The notes under the pieces: generated by a model
Databases searched by the model: none
The model's input: the letters and a program-made list of their open reading frames with translations, nothing else
Told to the model about the DNA's origin: nothing
Shown: one piece after another, positions 12,947 through 24,925 of the stretch
How positions within the stretch are numbered: the stretch's first letter is position 1
Layout of the letters: each line of letters opens with the position of its first letter
Origin: Hericium rajendrae
Taxonomy: Eukaryota; Basidiomycota; Agaricomycetes; Russulales; Hericiaceae
Direction: 5' to 3'
Length of the DNA stretch: 64,000 bases
NCBI GenBank assembly: GCA_033439255.1
Contig: CM065892.1
Span: 868,001 to 932,000 of the forward strand
Program-made: the position numbers and the translations under genes

Positions 12947-13904
12947 TTCCAGTGTAGGACGAAGGCAGAATGTGAGGACTTCTATATCTTGCGAGACTCG
13001 TGCATTCGTTATAAATAGCCAGCAAAGATAATTCATCTTCCCAGTGTCTGACATTATCGAGAGTCTTCTGTCCATCGACTTTTGGCGCGAAGATGAACAT
13101 TGGATCCGCAGCGACTTTGCCTCTCGGGCAGCTACGTTAGTCGGCCCTTTCCTTAATGAACCAATTTCCCTCCTCGAGCTCTCGCTCTCGCTCGTCTTGC
13201 TCTCCTCTGCTCTTTTATTTGCGTTCTTACCTTCCCAACCGCACCATATTACTCGTCTCTCTCTCTAAGCTGTCCACTTCTATAACTCAACTCTCATCGG
13301 CCTGGATACTATGAATGGGTAAGGTAACGGGAGTAGTGCTGCACGACGATATAGCCTCGGGATCATTGGGATTCTGCCTTGCGCTGTATTCCTATAGAGC
13401 ACGCGCAGCCATTCTCACCGTCGCGCAGTCGCCTCGACACCTGACTCTAAAACGTCGAGTCAAGTGAATCGAGTACGGATGTGAGCCCGAGGTCGAGAGC
13501 GTGCCAGTGTCATCCGCTTCGCACTGGCGCAGCCAGTTTCGGAGCGTGTCAGAGCGCGTCCTTCCTTCCTTCAGCATGTAACGTGATCGAGGGTTTTTTT
13601 CCCGGCTCCCAGGGCACGTTCATGGTTGCAAAGGACGGTGAATTTCTGGAATGTGAGTCCGTCCTATTCGCGCGACGGAAGGACGTCTCATAGTGCAGGC
13701 ATGCAAGGGCAATGCAAGGGCATCTTCTCCGTCTCGTCCCAAACATGATTCAGCCATTGGCGGATCACGTGCTTCCAGATCATCTTCTTCTCGAGCCAAA
13801 TCAGGACGACATAACAAAAAGTTATAGTATTGGGAAATTGAAGAATATACAACGAAGCAGCATTTTGAAGAACGTTACAAACACCAATAAAATGACCGAT
13901 CCTA
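12947..13904. other. Intergenic, no gene supported
   Basis: Contains a CT-rich tract near 13170-13270 and otherwise featureless sequence between two converging genes. It should hold the 3' ends of both. Confidence 0.4.
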
Positions 13905-14929
13905 TCATCCAGTGCTGACGGGTTCTGACCCTAGACATCAATGAGAGACATGAGCACGCAGAAGTTCTCGAAGGTCAAACGCACTCACCTAGAACAGCAT
14001 TGACACACTCTATCGCTGATAAGGCCTCCGAAGCTTCGATGGCCAACCTTCTCACGCGCGCCGCTGCGTGGAGGCCAGGCTCCAGCACGGAAGCGGAGCC
14101 TTGATAATACGCCATAAAGATGGTTTCGAATTCTTCTTGCAGACTAATACCTGCGTCGCGCAGTGTCTGTCGCAGTTCCTCGACGCAAACTTTGATGTCT
14201 AGGTAAGTGCAAGATAAATCACGGACGGTACCCAACGTGGGATGTGGGACTTTCTTCGCCGTCCGCTTGAGGTTGGAGGCAAGCAAGGAGTAGGTGAACA
14301 GCACATGGTCGGTGAGGAGGGTCAATGAGGTGACGAGGTTACGGTGCTCCCGCATCGTGCTCCGCAGATCATGTACAAAGAGCCCGACGACTGATTCCAG
14401 GGTCTTCGGGGATGCGGGAGACTTATGGTGGTTCATCACAGACGTGTGAATCACTAGACCACCGTCCGACACTGGTCCAGAAATGTGAGTCGACAGCGTT
14501 GTAAAAATACTGTAAAGCAAACATCAGCTCCGTGCTAATTACACGACAAAGGATCGCTCATACCCATCTGACAGTTCTCGTGTTGAGGATAGAAAGTTCT
14601 CAACGCTCCTCTTGGCTTGCATCATCCTATCGGCCACGCTCAATGCGTCGAGAGCTGTCGCTTCACGTTGGTGAAGAGGACTCTCGCGGACGGCTGCTGC
14701 AAAGCCTTGCATAGTGAGGCGACCGGCGCTACGATTGCCGCAAGTCATGTCGAAATGGTCGAGTCGTTGTCTTCCATGTATCCCGTTCTGATACAAGGAT
14801 ACGGGGATCAGAGCAGATCGAGAGGCGTGATATGCTCATACATACCGATCTTGTCAGAAGCAGCCCAGTCAGGATTAAGGCTACAGCGCCTAGTGAAGTG
14901 AATACAGGGCAGACTCGAGTGCAGAACAT
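13905..14929 (-). CDS. Small helical protein with N-terminal hydrophobic segment (paralogue 1)
   Basis: Exon 1 (from 14929) begins MFCTRVCPVFTSLGAVALILTGLLL, a signal peptide or membrane anchor, and ends at a GTATGT donor. Exon 2 includes MTCGNRSAG and a helical stretch ending LSSTRELSDG. Exon 3 (about 14516-13989) is helical and contains HPTLGTVRDLSCTYLD. A last short exon after intron GTGAGT...TAG gives a stop near 13905. The gene at 62656-63617 has the same order: hydrophobic exon, then MSCENR, then LSCLYLDATRC. I infer a paralogous pair. No known domain is recognised. Candidate roles are a secreted or membrane-bound helical protein; function unknown. Confidence 0.65.
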
Positions 14930-15259
14930 GGCAGTCAGCTACCACACGGTAACAAATGTGAAAGAGGCTCGCCATACATGATGCACTGGAGGGTAATGTA
15001 GACAAACGAGTGGCGCGCACGTGTAACCTTTGTGCTTGCCCGTTTCCTGTGCGGGCGGAGCCTGAATTCGAGCTCCATGAGGCCTTCTGGATATTGTTGG
15101 ACTGTAGGCTCGGTCAGCCCCTCCGAGTCCTCTAAACGCCGGAGGGAAGGAAGGAAGTCCTTATCTTGTAGGGGTATCATAGGGTAGGTAGCCTTATCTC
15201 GCAGTAGATAACGCCTGATCATAAAAATCCAAGTGAGATTGGATTACATAAAACCTCGG
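14930..15259. other. Intergenic, no gene supported
   Basis: Upstream region of the gene on the minus strand. No core promoter motif was recognised. Confidence 0.4.
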
Positions 15260-16240
15260 GAGCGAGCACGGAAATGGGAACCCGAAGGGAACCTGATCGA
15301 GTGCGAGTCAACGCCGCAGTGCCGTCGCTCTCCCTCGAACGTCGGCCGGCCAGCAGCACCATCGACACTGCGCGTGCACCATTCATAGTACACAGACGTG
15401 TTCCACGTTATGCACCACCGCGGGACAGCCCTCCCTTCTCCGCGTCTCGTGCCCGACCCCAACAGCCCGTGCACACCCTACCGACGCGTGCTCGCTACAG
15501 CAATCGCGCAGCGCCGACAGACGATCTGCCAGCGTCAGTGACACCGCACTCGCGCTGTCAATGGCACACGTATACATGTGCTGCGTCACGCCTGGCCCGA
15601 TTTGTGCACGCACACAACCGTGCCCGACCTGGGACATGGTCTCCATTCTCCACAACATCCAGCGTTCATTTATGTGCCCCCTGCGCTCGCACTTCACCGC
15701 CGCCTTGTGCTCAACAGGCCAGTGCACCGACCGCCCCACGCGCGAGCACACCTTTGTCTTGTGCGCCATCGATAAACGCCCGCGCTCAGCCCCCCGCGCG
15801 CCCGCACACAATACCCTGCCCGTGCGCACAACGTCCCCGTGCCAATGCGCACCCGCGAATGGCCGCGCATGCCAGCGACTGCATGCCATGCCCGCGCGCA
15901 GCCTCGCCAGCGCATGAGCATGAGCACACGCACGGCACGCACACTGATGACTGTGCGCGGCCACCCATGGCCCCCGTCGCCACGCAGGCGACCGCTCACG
16001 GCCTCGCCAATGCGTGTACGACACCCGGTGCTCGCACAAAATGTCCCACACCCTGCGCCCCACGCCCCGCCCTCGCGCCTCGCGCCCCTGGGCCCCGCCC
16101 TGGTACGCCGCATTGCCACCGCCGCGCTAGCCCAGCGCCGTCCACACACCTCGTCCATCCTCTGCGCCCTGCACTACCCGTACCGAGCGCCTTCGTGTCG
16201 TCGACATCACGAGTGCACCCACTGTGTCCTTGACATGCGC
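15260..16240. other. GC-rich, strand-asymmetric low-complexity region
   Basis: The plus strand is extremely C-rich with recurrent CGCACCCGCG-like words, unlike the roughly even composition around it. This opens long frames on both strands (319 codons on plus, 226 on minus), but the translations are only Arg/Pro/Ala/His/Thr-rich with no domain. I regard them as composition artefacts. The origin may be an expanded satellite or a mobile element remnant. Confidence 0.55.
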
Positions 16241-16899
16241 GCGCGTGTGCTCTCTGTGGCCCTGCAAATTTTAGTGTTTGCTTGTTGTTTGCTTGAGCTT
16301 AGAATCACTACTTATATTGTAGTTAATATGTATAGCACTGTTCTGAATGGCAAACTTGACTTCGAAGCAATGGAGATGCTAGATCTCATCTTATCGGCAC
16401 ATGTCTTATCAACGGGATCCATCTCATCTCCGAGCGGAATTACATAATCTGTAATGAGTCTATGTTCGCATCCGTCGCCGGTGTCTCTCCGCCGGCGCTG
16501 CGTCGCGTCGGGATCCCATGCGCTGTGGCGCTCTCCCGTATGGATGCGAGCGCATCTGCAGAGATGTTCATGCCGAGCATGCACGGATGCTGTGGCCCAC
16601 GCCAACAGCAGCGGGATGCAGCCCATGATGGTGTACGGGTCGAGGACACGCGGAAGACCCAGTCCTCGGTCTCCGATAGCCGGATGAGCACCGAGTGCAG
16701 CAACGGCTGTGCAACAGGCCAAATGGCTGCATCCTTGGGATCTGCACGAGCAAGGTTGCTGAGAGCACGGTGGTCGCACAGATCATTCTTGCCGCAGGCA
16801 TTACAGGTGTATGAAGCTATGAAAAAATAAATGGATGGAGACCCAGCAGGAATTGCGACAAAGTCAAGAATGGTCACGAGACCGCGACGCGCCTTACAA
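16241..16899 (-). other. Possible decayed coding sequence
   Basis: Minus-strand frames over 16440-16877 are open and contain a Cys pair pattern (CNACGKNDLCDH) and a piece reading RGLGLPRVLDPYTIMG in another frame. The shifts between frames suggest a broken gene. I do not recognise the family. Confidence 0.25.
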
Positions 16900-17070
16900 G
16901 TTTAATCAGGATTAAAAGTGTTTTTAATCTAAGCTAAAGATTGGCACGCCCGGATTGCTTGAGCTCTGCTCTCGGCCATGAGCCGGCTCATTTCCGATGA
17001 GCCGCTCCCGATGAGCCGCTCCCGATGAGCCGCTCCCTCTGCGAGCATGTCTCCGTGGGCACATGCCCCG
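16900..17070 (+). repeat. Dispersed repeat C, copy 1, with 14-bp units
   Basis: Begins with an AT-rich block (TTAATCAGGATTAAAAGT) and then about three tandem 14-bp units GATGAGCCGCTCCC at 16997-17038, followed by GCGAGCATGTCTCCG. A diverged inverse copy lies at 62325-62525 with the same order. No coding potential is seen. Confidence 0.65.
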
Positions 17071-17597
17071 CGTCGAGCCTCCTTGCCGGTATATACCTTT
17101 GCGTCCGCTCTTTTCTGTTTTCGTCTGCATCCGCCTCAGTAAGCCTGAAGCGCGCTGCGCTGGTCGCTCAGGAGCCTTTGCCTTCTGCTCATGACCGTGG
17201 CGCGCCTTCAGGTAAGTTGCTCATTCATCGTCCCGCAGGTCTTCGGCTCACGACCGTCGCGCGCCTTCAGCACGACACATTTTGAGTACCTCTCCCTCCC
17301 GCCCATTTTATTATTTCTCTGTTTTCTTATATTCTCTATGCATGTATTATCGTACGGGATCGTTCTTCGCAGTGGCACGATAATACTACTGTGCCGCTTC
17401 GGGCCGCCCGTTCCGCGCGTGTGCGGGGGTTGGTCGCGACTCCCTATTTTTCCTCTTCATTCTGAGCGCCGTCCGTGCTCATGTGCTGCAACTATTAGTA
17501 TATTAGTCGTTACAGTCCTGCAATGAGTGTCGGAGTTCAAAAACACTCTTGACTCTCGACTCCCTCCATCTCTCATTGTTCGCTCATCCTGCCTAGC
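17071..17597. other. Intergenic with a short duplicated segment
   Basis: Contains a direct duplication of CTCA(T/C)GACCGT(G/C)GCGCGCC ending in TTCAG at about 17187-17212 and 17247-17271. This may be a further part of repeat C. No gene is supported. Confidence 0.4.
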
Positions 17598-17928
17598 ATG
17601 CCTATTCAGTCATGTATTCTCTCAGACAGTGAAGATAGTACCTCACCTCGTCCTCCTACTGAACGCTCCCGTCTAGATAATCACCAGGCTAAAGAAGCAT
17701 CTTCAAGCACACCAGCAAGTGCTGCCGCGTACGTCTTCACTGATCTTCCAATGAAAATATCTGACATTTTGTAGCGCTGAGGTCTCCGATCTCAAGGAGT
17801 ATATCAACGCCGCTCGATGGATCACCCGCACTATCTCTCTTTTTGGCGACTTACCAGATATCTTCCGCTTGCATGTTCACTTACATGAAGCAGTGATGAA
17901 TACTCTGAAGCTGATGATAGCTATTTAG
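17598..17928 (+). CDS. Short hypothetical protein, probably a gene fragment
   Basis: Exon 1 (17598-17728) encodes an acidic, Ser-rich start (MPIQSCILSDSEDSTSPRP). A 46-bp intron (17729-17774) leads to exon 2 with EVSDLKEYINAARWITRTI and a stop at 17928, giving about 93 residues. No family is recognised. A MITE lies 260 bp downstream, and splice-like signals continue to 18030, so this may be the 5' part of a longer, truncated gene. Confidence 0.4.
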
Positions 17929-18188
17929 AGCATGAAGCACCAATGTGAGTTTCTTTCTCTATCGAAGTTCAACTTCTGACTATATGTGTGCATATATGCA
18001 GTGCGCCTAGGCAGAGTGCTGAAGACAAGTGAGTCTACAATGCTGTAGTGGACCTGGTGCCTGGTTTTCGACAGAAAGTCAGAAACGAAGGCACGACTGA
18101 TAGGTTCTTTGATCTGATCGACAAAGTAGGCCAATTTTTTCGATTTTGGGAGGCTATATGCGTGCTTAGAAGTCATGTCTTCATATAG

Positions 18189-18425
18189 CAGCCGTTAACA
18201 AATCGATAGGCCTCTGTGGCAGAAGTGGATGCATTGGTCGGACGTTCAACATACAAGGTGGAGCTTGATTCTACTCACAGCCGGTGGCAACGGCAGCACG
18301 GCAGCATGGCAGGCAGCACTGGCGCGGATGCCGCAGAGTCGTAAGCAGTTTTTCGACCTTCGCCGACTCAAAAACGATGTTTACATCATTTTGCTCGGGA
18401 AGGCCTATCGATTTGTAAACGGCTG
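18189..18425 (+). mobile_element. 237-bp MITE-like element, copy 2
   Basis: Same length as the copy at 5619-5855 and nearly identical, in opposite orientation, with terminal inverted repeats starting CAGCCGT(T/A)AACAAATCGATA-like sequence. The flanking dinucleotide is AG on both sides (18187-18188, 18426-18427) rather than TA. This may be a different 2-bp duplication or a changed TA site. Confidence 0.9.
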
Positions 18426-19500
18426 AGATGGTCCGCATTGGTAACGACACACGTTCTAGTGATGCGCACCTCAAGTGGGCCGTTCATGGCTATGCTCCAC
18501 ATGACCCTCAAGTCTCGCCCCTGAACGTTGAACGTTCACGTTTGAACACTCTGCTCGGACAAGGCTGTGACAAGGCTGACTGTAGAATCACGAACTCTCA
18601 CTTGCTCATGCTTTTCCTCGCTTGTTCGTCTTTCGGATTGCTGTCACCTCGGTCTCAATTTGCTAGCTTCTCACGCCTCGCTTTCGCTCTCGCTCTTGCT
18701 CTGGCCCTCGTTTTCGATTTATACGCGTTCTGGGCGTATGGCTCTTCTATTACATATCTTTCCTGTTGTTGTGGCATGGGCATATATGTCTTGTTACCTC
18801 GAATTCGGTCATATATTACATGTTTGAGCAGACATGAGTGACGACAGTTACATGTGAATATATTTCTTGTTCGAAGCACAGACCTTGGCAATGCTTGTTA
18901 GAATTAACATTTTTCGTCAGACTGGCGAAATTTTCAGGTTGGCGGCCTGGTCATATTTTCCGGCTCGTCTCTAACACGGCTAACAAGCCGGACATGCAAT
19001 ATATTCCCTTATATATTCCCTGGTCTGAACTTTGAACTTTTGCTGATGGAAGGTGTATTCTGCAGCGGTCCCATGGACGTGGCGAATGCGCTAGTCTCTG
19101 CCAGCTTCGTCGCCGCACCGCGCGTCGCGAGGTGAGCAGCTCTTGCACTCGCACGCATCAACCCTGCGCGGCGCGAACTGTTGCAGCTGGGCGGCGAGCC
19201 GGCGCTGCTCAGGGCGCCCACGCGTGCACGTTATCACGCCATCCTCCTCCCACCTGAAAAGGAAGGCGTGTTATACGACTGTTATACGGTCGCTTTACGT
19301 GCATGTGGACGCTGCTGCATGAAAGCGGACGGGTGAGCAGGGCTGGGCGTAGTCGGACAGTCGGTTTCTGCCCATATGTCGGCTGAGGTGGAAATACAGG
19401 ATCGAAATCGGACATTCACTATTATTTTGTGGCGTAGAGGATGATAAAAGGGGAGTGAAGATAATACAGCGAATCTTTGACAAATAGATGCGACCTGCAA
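18426..19500. other. No gene supported
   Basis: A 137-codon open frame at 18428-18841 exists only because of a CTCGCT-type microsatellite near 18675-18715 and has no recognisable domain. The rest is featureless. Confidence 0.45.
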
Positions 19501-20536
19501 CTAGATCCTAACAAACGAAGCCATCTTCAATCCTGTAATTGCCACTGACCCGACTGCACGACATGGAACCTCTTTACGGGTGGCCGCTTGGTAGAGAGGG
19601 GTATGGTGGATGTCTCGGCGTGCCGTCGTGTCGCCCTGCACTGTGCAGATGTGTTCTTGAGATACATCTTCGCAAAGTCCCGCGCGGGCCATTGAAGGAG
19701 GTAATTGTCCAAGAACGGAATCAGTTCTCCCACCTGGTCAAACATTAATGTCGACGTCGGTCTGTCGGCTGAATGGAAGGATGTCGTACCGCGCCATGGA
19801 ATAAAGAAAGTGCATGTGAATCTTGTTCCATGTAGGATACTTGCAGGTTGAGATGCTCTTGACATAATTCGTGTATGGTATCCTGATACAGAAATGTGAG
19901 TCGAGCTAGCATCAATTTCGAAAAGAGCATAATACATGCTTGGACATTTTTATAAAACGTGTTGCTCCACCCAAGAGCAGCGCTGAGAGAATACCCGCCG
20001 GAGCCAGGTTTGGAAAGCGGCCCAGGTGGTGGAGGGATGAGACCATCGTAGGCTGGATTAGACGAACAGAGGTCGGGATGACCTTGATCGATTTCAGAAG
20101 CCGTAGATGGGATCGAAAGATGGACTGAGACTCAAATGGACTTACTATGTGGTCGAGGATCTCGCGATACAGGGCGACGAGGAACCGAGTCTGCATCTGC
20201 CTGGCTTAGTTGTGCCACTGACGCGAACGAATCAAGAGCTGATCCACGGTACATAGGGAGGCAGGAAGCGAGCTCACGGGGACAATTACGACTAGCCTCC
20301 AAATCCACATTCGGCGTTCCTGTATTATCCGAAGGACGCAAAGAAACATGGTTGAGCGAAATTGAGTCTGTGTTGAATCGGCCTTGTGTTAAAGGATTTG
20401 AGCCCGAAGGTGTATCTGACACTGGTGGAAATTGCGTTCGATTTGTCGAGATCACGGGCGGTGGACTGGGGCTTGGTCGAGGACTAAACGAAGTCCTGTT
20501 CGTGCTACGAGCGTAATGACGGTGATATGCGGCCAT
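19501..20536 (-). CDS. Hypothetical Ser/Pro-rich protein with conserved-looking C-terminal motif
   Basis: The start is placed at the ATG at 20536 (MAAYHRHYARSTNRTSF). The first exon is rich in Ser, Pro and Asn and ends near 20145 at a GTAAGT donor. After the intron one frame reads GLIPPPPGPLSKPGSGGYSL, then ALGWSNTFYKNVQ. A later segment (about 19740-19650) reads PFLDNYLLQWPARDFAKMYL. The combination of GGYSL...ALGW and a WPARD...YLKN motif resembles a recurrent basidiomycete protein family of unknown function; that resemblance is from memory and unverified. Exon boundaries in the last 400 bp are uncertain. Confidence 0.45.
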
Positions 20537-21377
20537 GGTTGACAGACTCATGCGACTGAGTGGCAGAGACGAGACGAACACTGACCTTATGTACTACTTT
20601 GAGGCAAAGGCGCTTTGACTACAAAGCCTCCAACGATCAGCAAGTGATCTCGTGGGTTCTTCAGGTCGTGCAATGACGAGTACGGAGGGCATTGTACCAG
20701 GTTGTATCTGAGGCCATTATATCGAATTACATGCATCGGTATAGTGTACAGGAGGGGACAAAACTATGATGGCCTGGTGGTTGGAAGTTCGTATGGAGTT
20801 TCGACTTTTGTGGACGGGACTTGACTTTCCGCCGTTTGGCTTTGGCTTTCGGCAATAGCCGGACACATCCCGGCCGTTTCCTATTTTGTCAAGTCGCAGT
20901 GCTCTGCGCCGAGCGTGCCGCTGTAGACATTACTTAAATGTTTACAGAAAATGATGAATGTCTAGAATGCTCATAAACTGGAATCCCTGAGCACGACATC
21001 CTTTTGAAGGTGCTATTTGCCATCCGAGAGAAAAGGGCAAAGCGACGCCCCCCAAAAAGGGAGAGCCCGCCGCCCGGGCAGACAAACTGGATTTTCGAGC
21101 GCGTGAACGGAGACCATACATGGATAGCTACGAAGCGACAGGCGAGATACAAGAACATAACAGAGACAAGGAGACGGGACTCGAAAATACAGCAGAGGCA
21201 TGGAAACGAGACAGTGTGGGTGTTAATTAGCGAATATGTAGAAAGAAAAATGTCCTCGCTGGTCCAATTTTTTCTAGTAATTTTTGGCGATAGCCACGGA
21301 ATAAGAAGCAGAGCGAACGCGATCGGAAAAGTGTCGGGAAGGGTGGATGCTCAAAAATGATCTCAAGACTGTATCTC
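20537..21377. other. Intergenic, no gene supported
   Basis: A 118-codon frame at 21004-21360 is Lys/Arg-rich with no motif. Nothing else is recognised. Confidence 0.4.
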
Positions 21378-21454
21378 TGAGAAAAAAGCATCAGCGGATG
21401 CGCGGCGCAGAGCCTCAGCGAGAGGGCACGAACCTGGGAGGACAAGCAGGGTCT
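21378..21454 (+). repeat. Dispersed 77-bp repeat, copy 2
   Basis: Partner of 2491-2567. Both copies carry GAGGGCACGAACCTG and GAGGACAA at matching positions. Confidence 0.7.
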
Positions 21455-22394
21455 AAGGGGTGGAAACCTCCTCGCATGACTCTTTTATCCTCCCTACCAT
21501 GGCAGGGGGATCCGAGACAATGATGTCCAACCGCGGCAGTCAGCTCATCACTCTCGCCAGAAGTTCCACATCGTCAGCGAGACTGATCTCGCGCGGCGAC
21601 CGAACGATGGCTGGCGGCCAAAACACTGTGCACGGCGAAGCATCGTGGGGAGAGATCGAGTCGATTACCCTTGTGTAAAGCAAGTCTAATAAACATAATT
21701 TACTAAGTTACTGGGTGACTTCCCGTAGCCATCTGGAACGGTTTGCAGAATAGATTTCGGCCGCATTCGGTTTGCCGAATGATGGCCGAGAGTCGACCAA
21801 GCCTTTGGGTCACAAAACGGCATTTCCAGATGTCGAGTCTGAAGGAGGGGGGGACCCCCCTCGTCCAGGATAATATCTGTATCAGTATAGACTGTTTACT
21901 CTCCGCCAGCTCTCCGCTCTCGCATATGGGCTCTGTGTCCATGCTCAGCTCTTACTCCGCCTCTCTCCGCTCTGTACATCTGCATCTCGTTTCAGACATT
22001 GCAATTGCTTGCGGGCTGCAACTCCTCCAACACTGAGTTCCACTTCTCGTTTGAAGTCCGCACTAGGTATCTGCAAGCAATCCAGATCCTGCGGGAAGTC
22101 ATCCACTGTATATATATTCGTCACAGAAGTAGCATTCGACTTCGCAGTCAGGTAGTTTCAACATCATTTCACTTGCTCTGCCGAATTTACACTTTATGCA
22201 TGCCGATGGTGAAGATAATGATGTTCGAAATTGAGCCAAGGCTCCTTGAATTTGTTATCTGAGCAAGTATTTAAGCTTAAAGCTTAAGGGTTTAGCTGAA
22301 CCGGACGCAAGCGCCAATACATGGTCACGTGATAATTCCGACATACATATACTAACCACGTTCCGCGGGAAGTGGCTCAGCACTCGATCTGCCT
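21455..22394. other. Intergenic, no gene supported
   Basis: Short overlapping frames on both strands with no domain signature. A run of G followed by a run of C occurs at about 21848-21860. Confidence 0.4.
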
Positions 22395-23147
22395 TTGTCT
22401 TTCACAGCCGATACTCGTACATTCTCGTATGTGAGTTGCAGGTTCATCTCTCATGTACCATGTCAATGTAATGCCAGATCTCAGCCCATGCCGATATGCA
22501 GCCCTTCCTCCCAGGTCGAGCGACTGATTCCAACCCTCGAGGAAGAACTGCAGGCGGCGAGATCTCAACGTGGATAATTTCATCTCATTGTCTAGCCTTC
22601 TTATCTAACATTATCTCTTGCTATAGTCGATAACCTTCTTTTCCTTATCCCGGAAGTTCGTCGCGAAAATAGCAAAAAGTTGGACCTCGACGACGGTCTT
22701 CAAGACATGTACCATGAGATCATGCACATCCAGGATGCAGTCGGCCACATCGAACTCACCTCCCTTGACATCAAGAACTCTCTTGCTCCTATCGAGGACG
22801 CCTTCAAGATGCGCCTCTCTGCCATCGAGAATTCTCTCGCTCCGATCGAAGACACCCTCAGGACACGTCTTCCTGCCATCGAGAATTCTATCGTCCTTAT
22901 TGAAGGCATCCACCAGACACGCATTCCTGCCATCGAGCAAGGTCTCGCAAATGTTGCCCTTGACTCCAACCTCAACGACACATTGCGTACGGAAGTGCTA
23001 TGTATGAGGCGCTCTATCGAGGGTTTGAAAGAGACACAGGAATTTCACGGAAGGCAGATAAAGAGGCAAGAGTTACATTTCTGGGTTTGCGAGTTGATTT
23101 TGCTCGTTATATTCATTCCTTTCGCTCAGCTATTTCTCCTTGCTTAG
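22395..23147 (+). CDS. Tail-anchored coiled-coil protein with 18-residue repeats
   Basis: The first exon is uncertain but includes ERLIPTLEEELQAARSQ (about 22520-22575). After an intron ending CTATAG near 22625 the frame runs without break to 23147. It encodes a long helical segment with three tandem 18-residue units (22776-22829, 22830-22883, 22884-22937) of the type NSLAPIEDTLRTRLPAIE, then more heptad-like helix. The last 24 residues are strongly hydrophobic (VCELILLVIFIPFAQLFLLA), right before the stop. This layout fits a tail-anchored membrane protein facing the cytosol. No family is recognised. Confidence 0.65.
22776..22937 (+). repeat. 54-bp in-frame tandem repeat, three units
   Basis: Three adjacent 54-bp units each encode 18 residues ending in PAIE or SAIE. 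Because 54 is a multiple of 3 the coiled coil can lengthen without frameshift. Confidence 0.85.
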
Positions 23148-24589
23148 TGTTATCTTGCCTACCTTCTCATGTACAACAAACGTGTGATGACTTGCTATTT
23201 ACGTGCGCGATGTATCAACTGGAGATGAGCAGTCGCCTGGGACCATCGTGCGGTGTCAACCACTCTCCACTTCTCCAATTGTCCCTATCTCGCTCCATTG
23301 GGCCCGCCTTGTATGCCGGCATGGCTCATCAAGCCTGTCCAGCTTGAAGTCGCGTTAGTAATAAAGCGTGCAGCACAATAAGAATACAAAATATGCACCT
23401 GAGCTGCTCGAAAGTCTGAAGACAGCTAAGATCGATATTGAGGATCGAGAGACACCGATTAAGTGTATGAGTTAATTTAACTTACATCTGTGTGTCCCGG
23501 GATAGTCGAGGTGCCAGGCTCGGCGCACTCACCACCTGCTTGTTTGGAGCAGGCTTCTCCTGCATTCCGTACAATGGACGATTGCAAGCTGCTCGACACG
23601 GACAAGATGTGCAGCTATCGATGTGTCCAACTCCGTCGACTACATCAAGGCGACGGGAGTCACACCGCCATGAACCAGGTCGAGACGCATGCCCTGCTAC
23701 CGCAGGACAACCTTCAATTGTTGCGCAAACCACACATCCACATCATATCACCACGTACTTGCCGCTGGGCAACAACCCTGCGTCCCTTCCACGCGGCCAT
23801 GCGCATGGGCTGAAACAGGTTGATTGGCGGCAGACAAGTCCAGGATCATGAACAGGATGCAAGACGACCTAAAGGACGACGCCGACAAGCTGAACGCAAC
23901 GCCCGCGGAGATGCACCAGCTTCAAGCAGATCACGTTCAGTGAGGCGTACTACCAGAAGGTCAGCTCGATCGAGAAGGGCAAACCGCCTGTGCTACAACT
24001 GCCCGGTGGCACATAAGGCGCGCTGGCCCATCGACATTTTTAACGACGAGGTTGAAAAATGCCCAGTAATGTCCTTGTCAGGATCGCTTGAGCGTGTGCT
24101 TGGTTTGAAGTCGGGGAGCCGGCGCCGGCGGCTTCCGTCCGTCCCGCAAGCCCACCCACATTCACGGAGATGGGACTGCCACGCTGCAGATGTAGCCAAG
24201 ATAATGCACGGAAATTGTGCGGAAGGTAGCGGGTGTGGGTACGTGGCACCAGGCTCCAGTGAGCGCGCGAAAGCACGCAGCTCCGACGGCGAGCAACAGT
24301 TTCACATGGACAGAATGCACGCCGCTCAGAATTTGGCCTGATGAAGGCATCTGCAGTAGTGCAACGCAGGTCCTCTGTCTCGCTCTTTTGAATCAGAGCA
24401 TTGGTGATAGACTCGCAAGTAGACGGAATAGGCGGTGAGGTTATTGCCTCTGAATTGCCATCATCGGCTGGTGAAAATATTGGCTAGTAAGCTCTTTCAA
24501 ATAGGCAAAATCATATGGGAAGACGATTGTACGAGTAGCTGCTGGATGAAAGAATGAGAAGCGGAGAGCCGAACGGCGAGAATGTTACG
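23148..24589. other. GC-rich stretch with probable decayed gene pieces
   Basis: Between about 23490 and 24350 the plus strand has runs that look protein-like but change frame: MQDDLKDDADKLNATPAEMH, then EAYYQKVSSIEKGKPPVLQL, then FEVGEPAPAASV. I could not name the parent gene. Pieces in three frames on one strand suggest a frameshifted pseudogene like the others in this window. Confidence 0.4.
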
Positions 24590-24925
24590 ACAGATCCTGA
24601 TAGATAAGCGTTAGGATGCATGGAGATGAAGGGCCATGCGTACCGTGCAAGGCGATAGACGAAGGTTACGCCTAGAGGACTCGCCCTCCGAATCGCCTAG
24701 GACCGCGACAACTGGAACAGGATCTTATCACGCTCCAGGGGAGTACGCGCATGATTCCATACGTGCATGAGTTCATACGCACACAGCATGGAGGCGAGGA
24801 AGACGACCGGTGCGTACGCGCATGGGTCCATACGTGTACGATGCGTATGGCCAGACAGTGGATTGTAAATTACTGGACGATTTCAATTCGTTCACCAAAC
24901 ACATCCAAGCAACGTGTCACATGGT
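24590..24925 (-). repeat. Dispersed repeat family A, copy 2
   Basis: Inverse copy of the family also at 9041, 31845 and 51045. The right end is TTCACCAAACACATCCAAGC followed by AACGTGTCAC, the inverse of the left end of the plus-strand copies. CGCATG-type units lie at 24745-24845. Confidence 0.75.

Noticed and set aside
15274-16233. 319-codon open frame on the plus strand as a real gene
   Set aside because: It is an artefact of extreme C-rich composition: the antisense strand is equally open, the translation is Arg/Pro/Ala/His-rich without domains, and no splice or promoter context fits.
18229-18425. Open frame shared with 5333-5815 (starting MHWSDVQHTRW) as a duplicated small gene
   Set aside because: The shared part lies entirely inside the two MITE copies and ends in their terminal repeats, so the similarity comes from the element.
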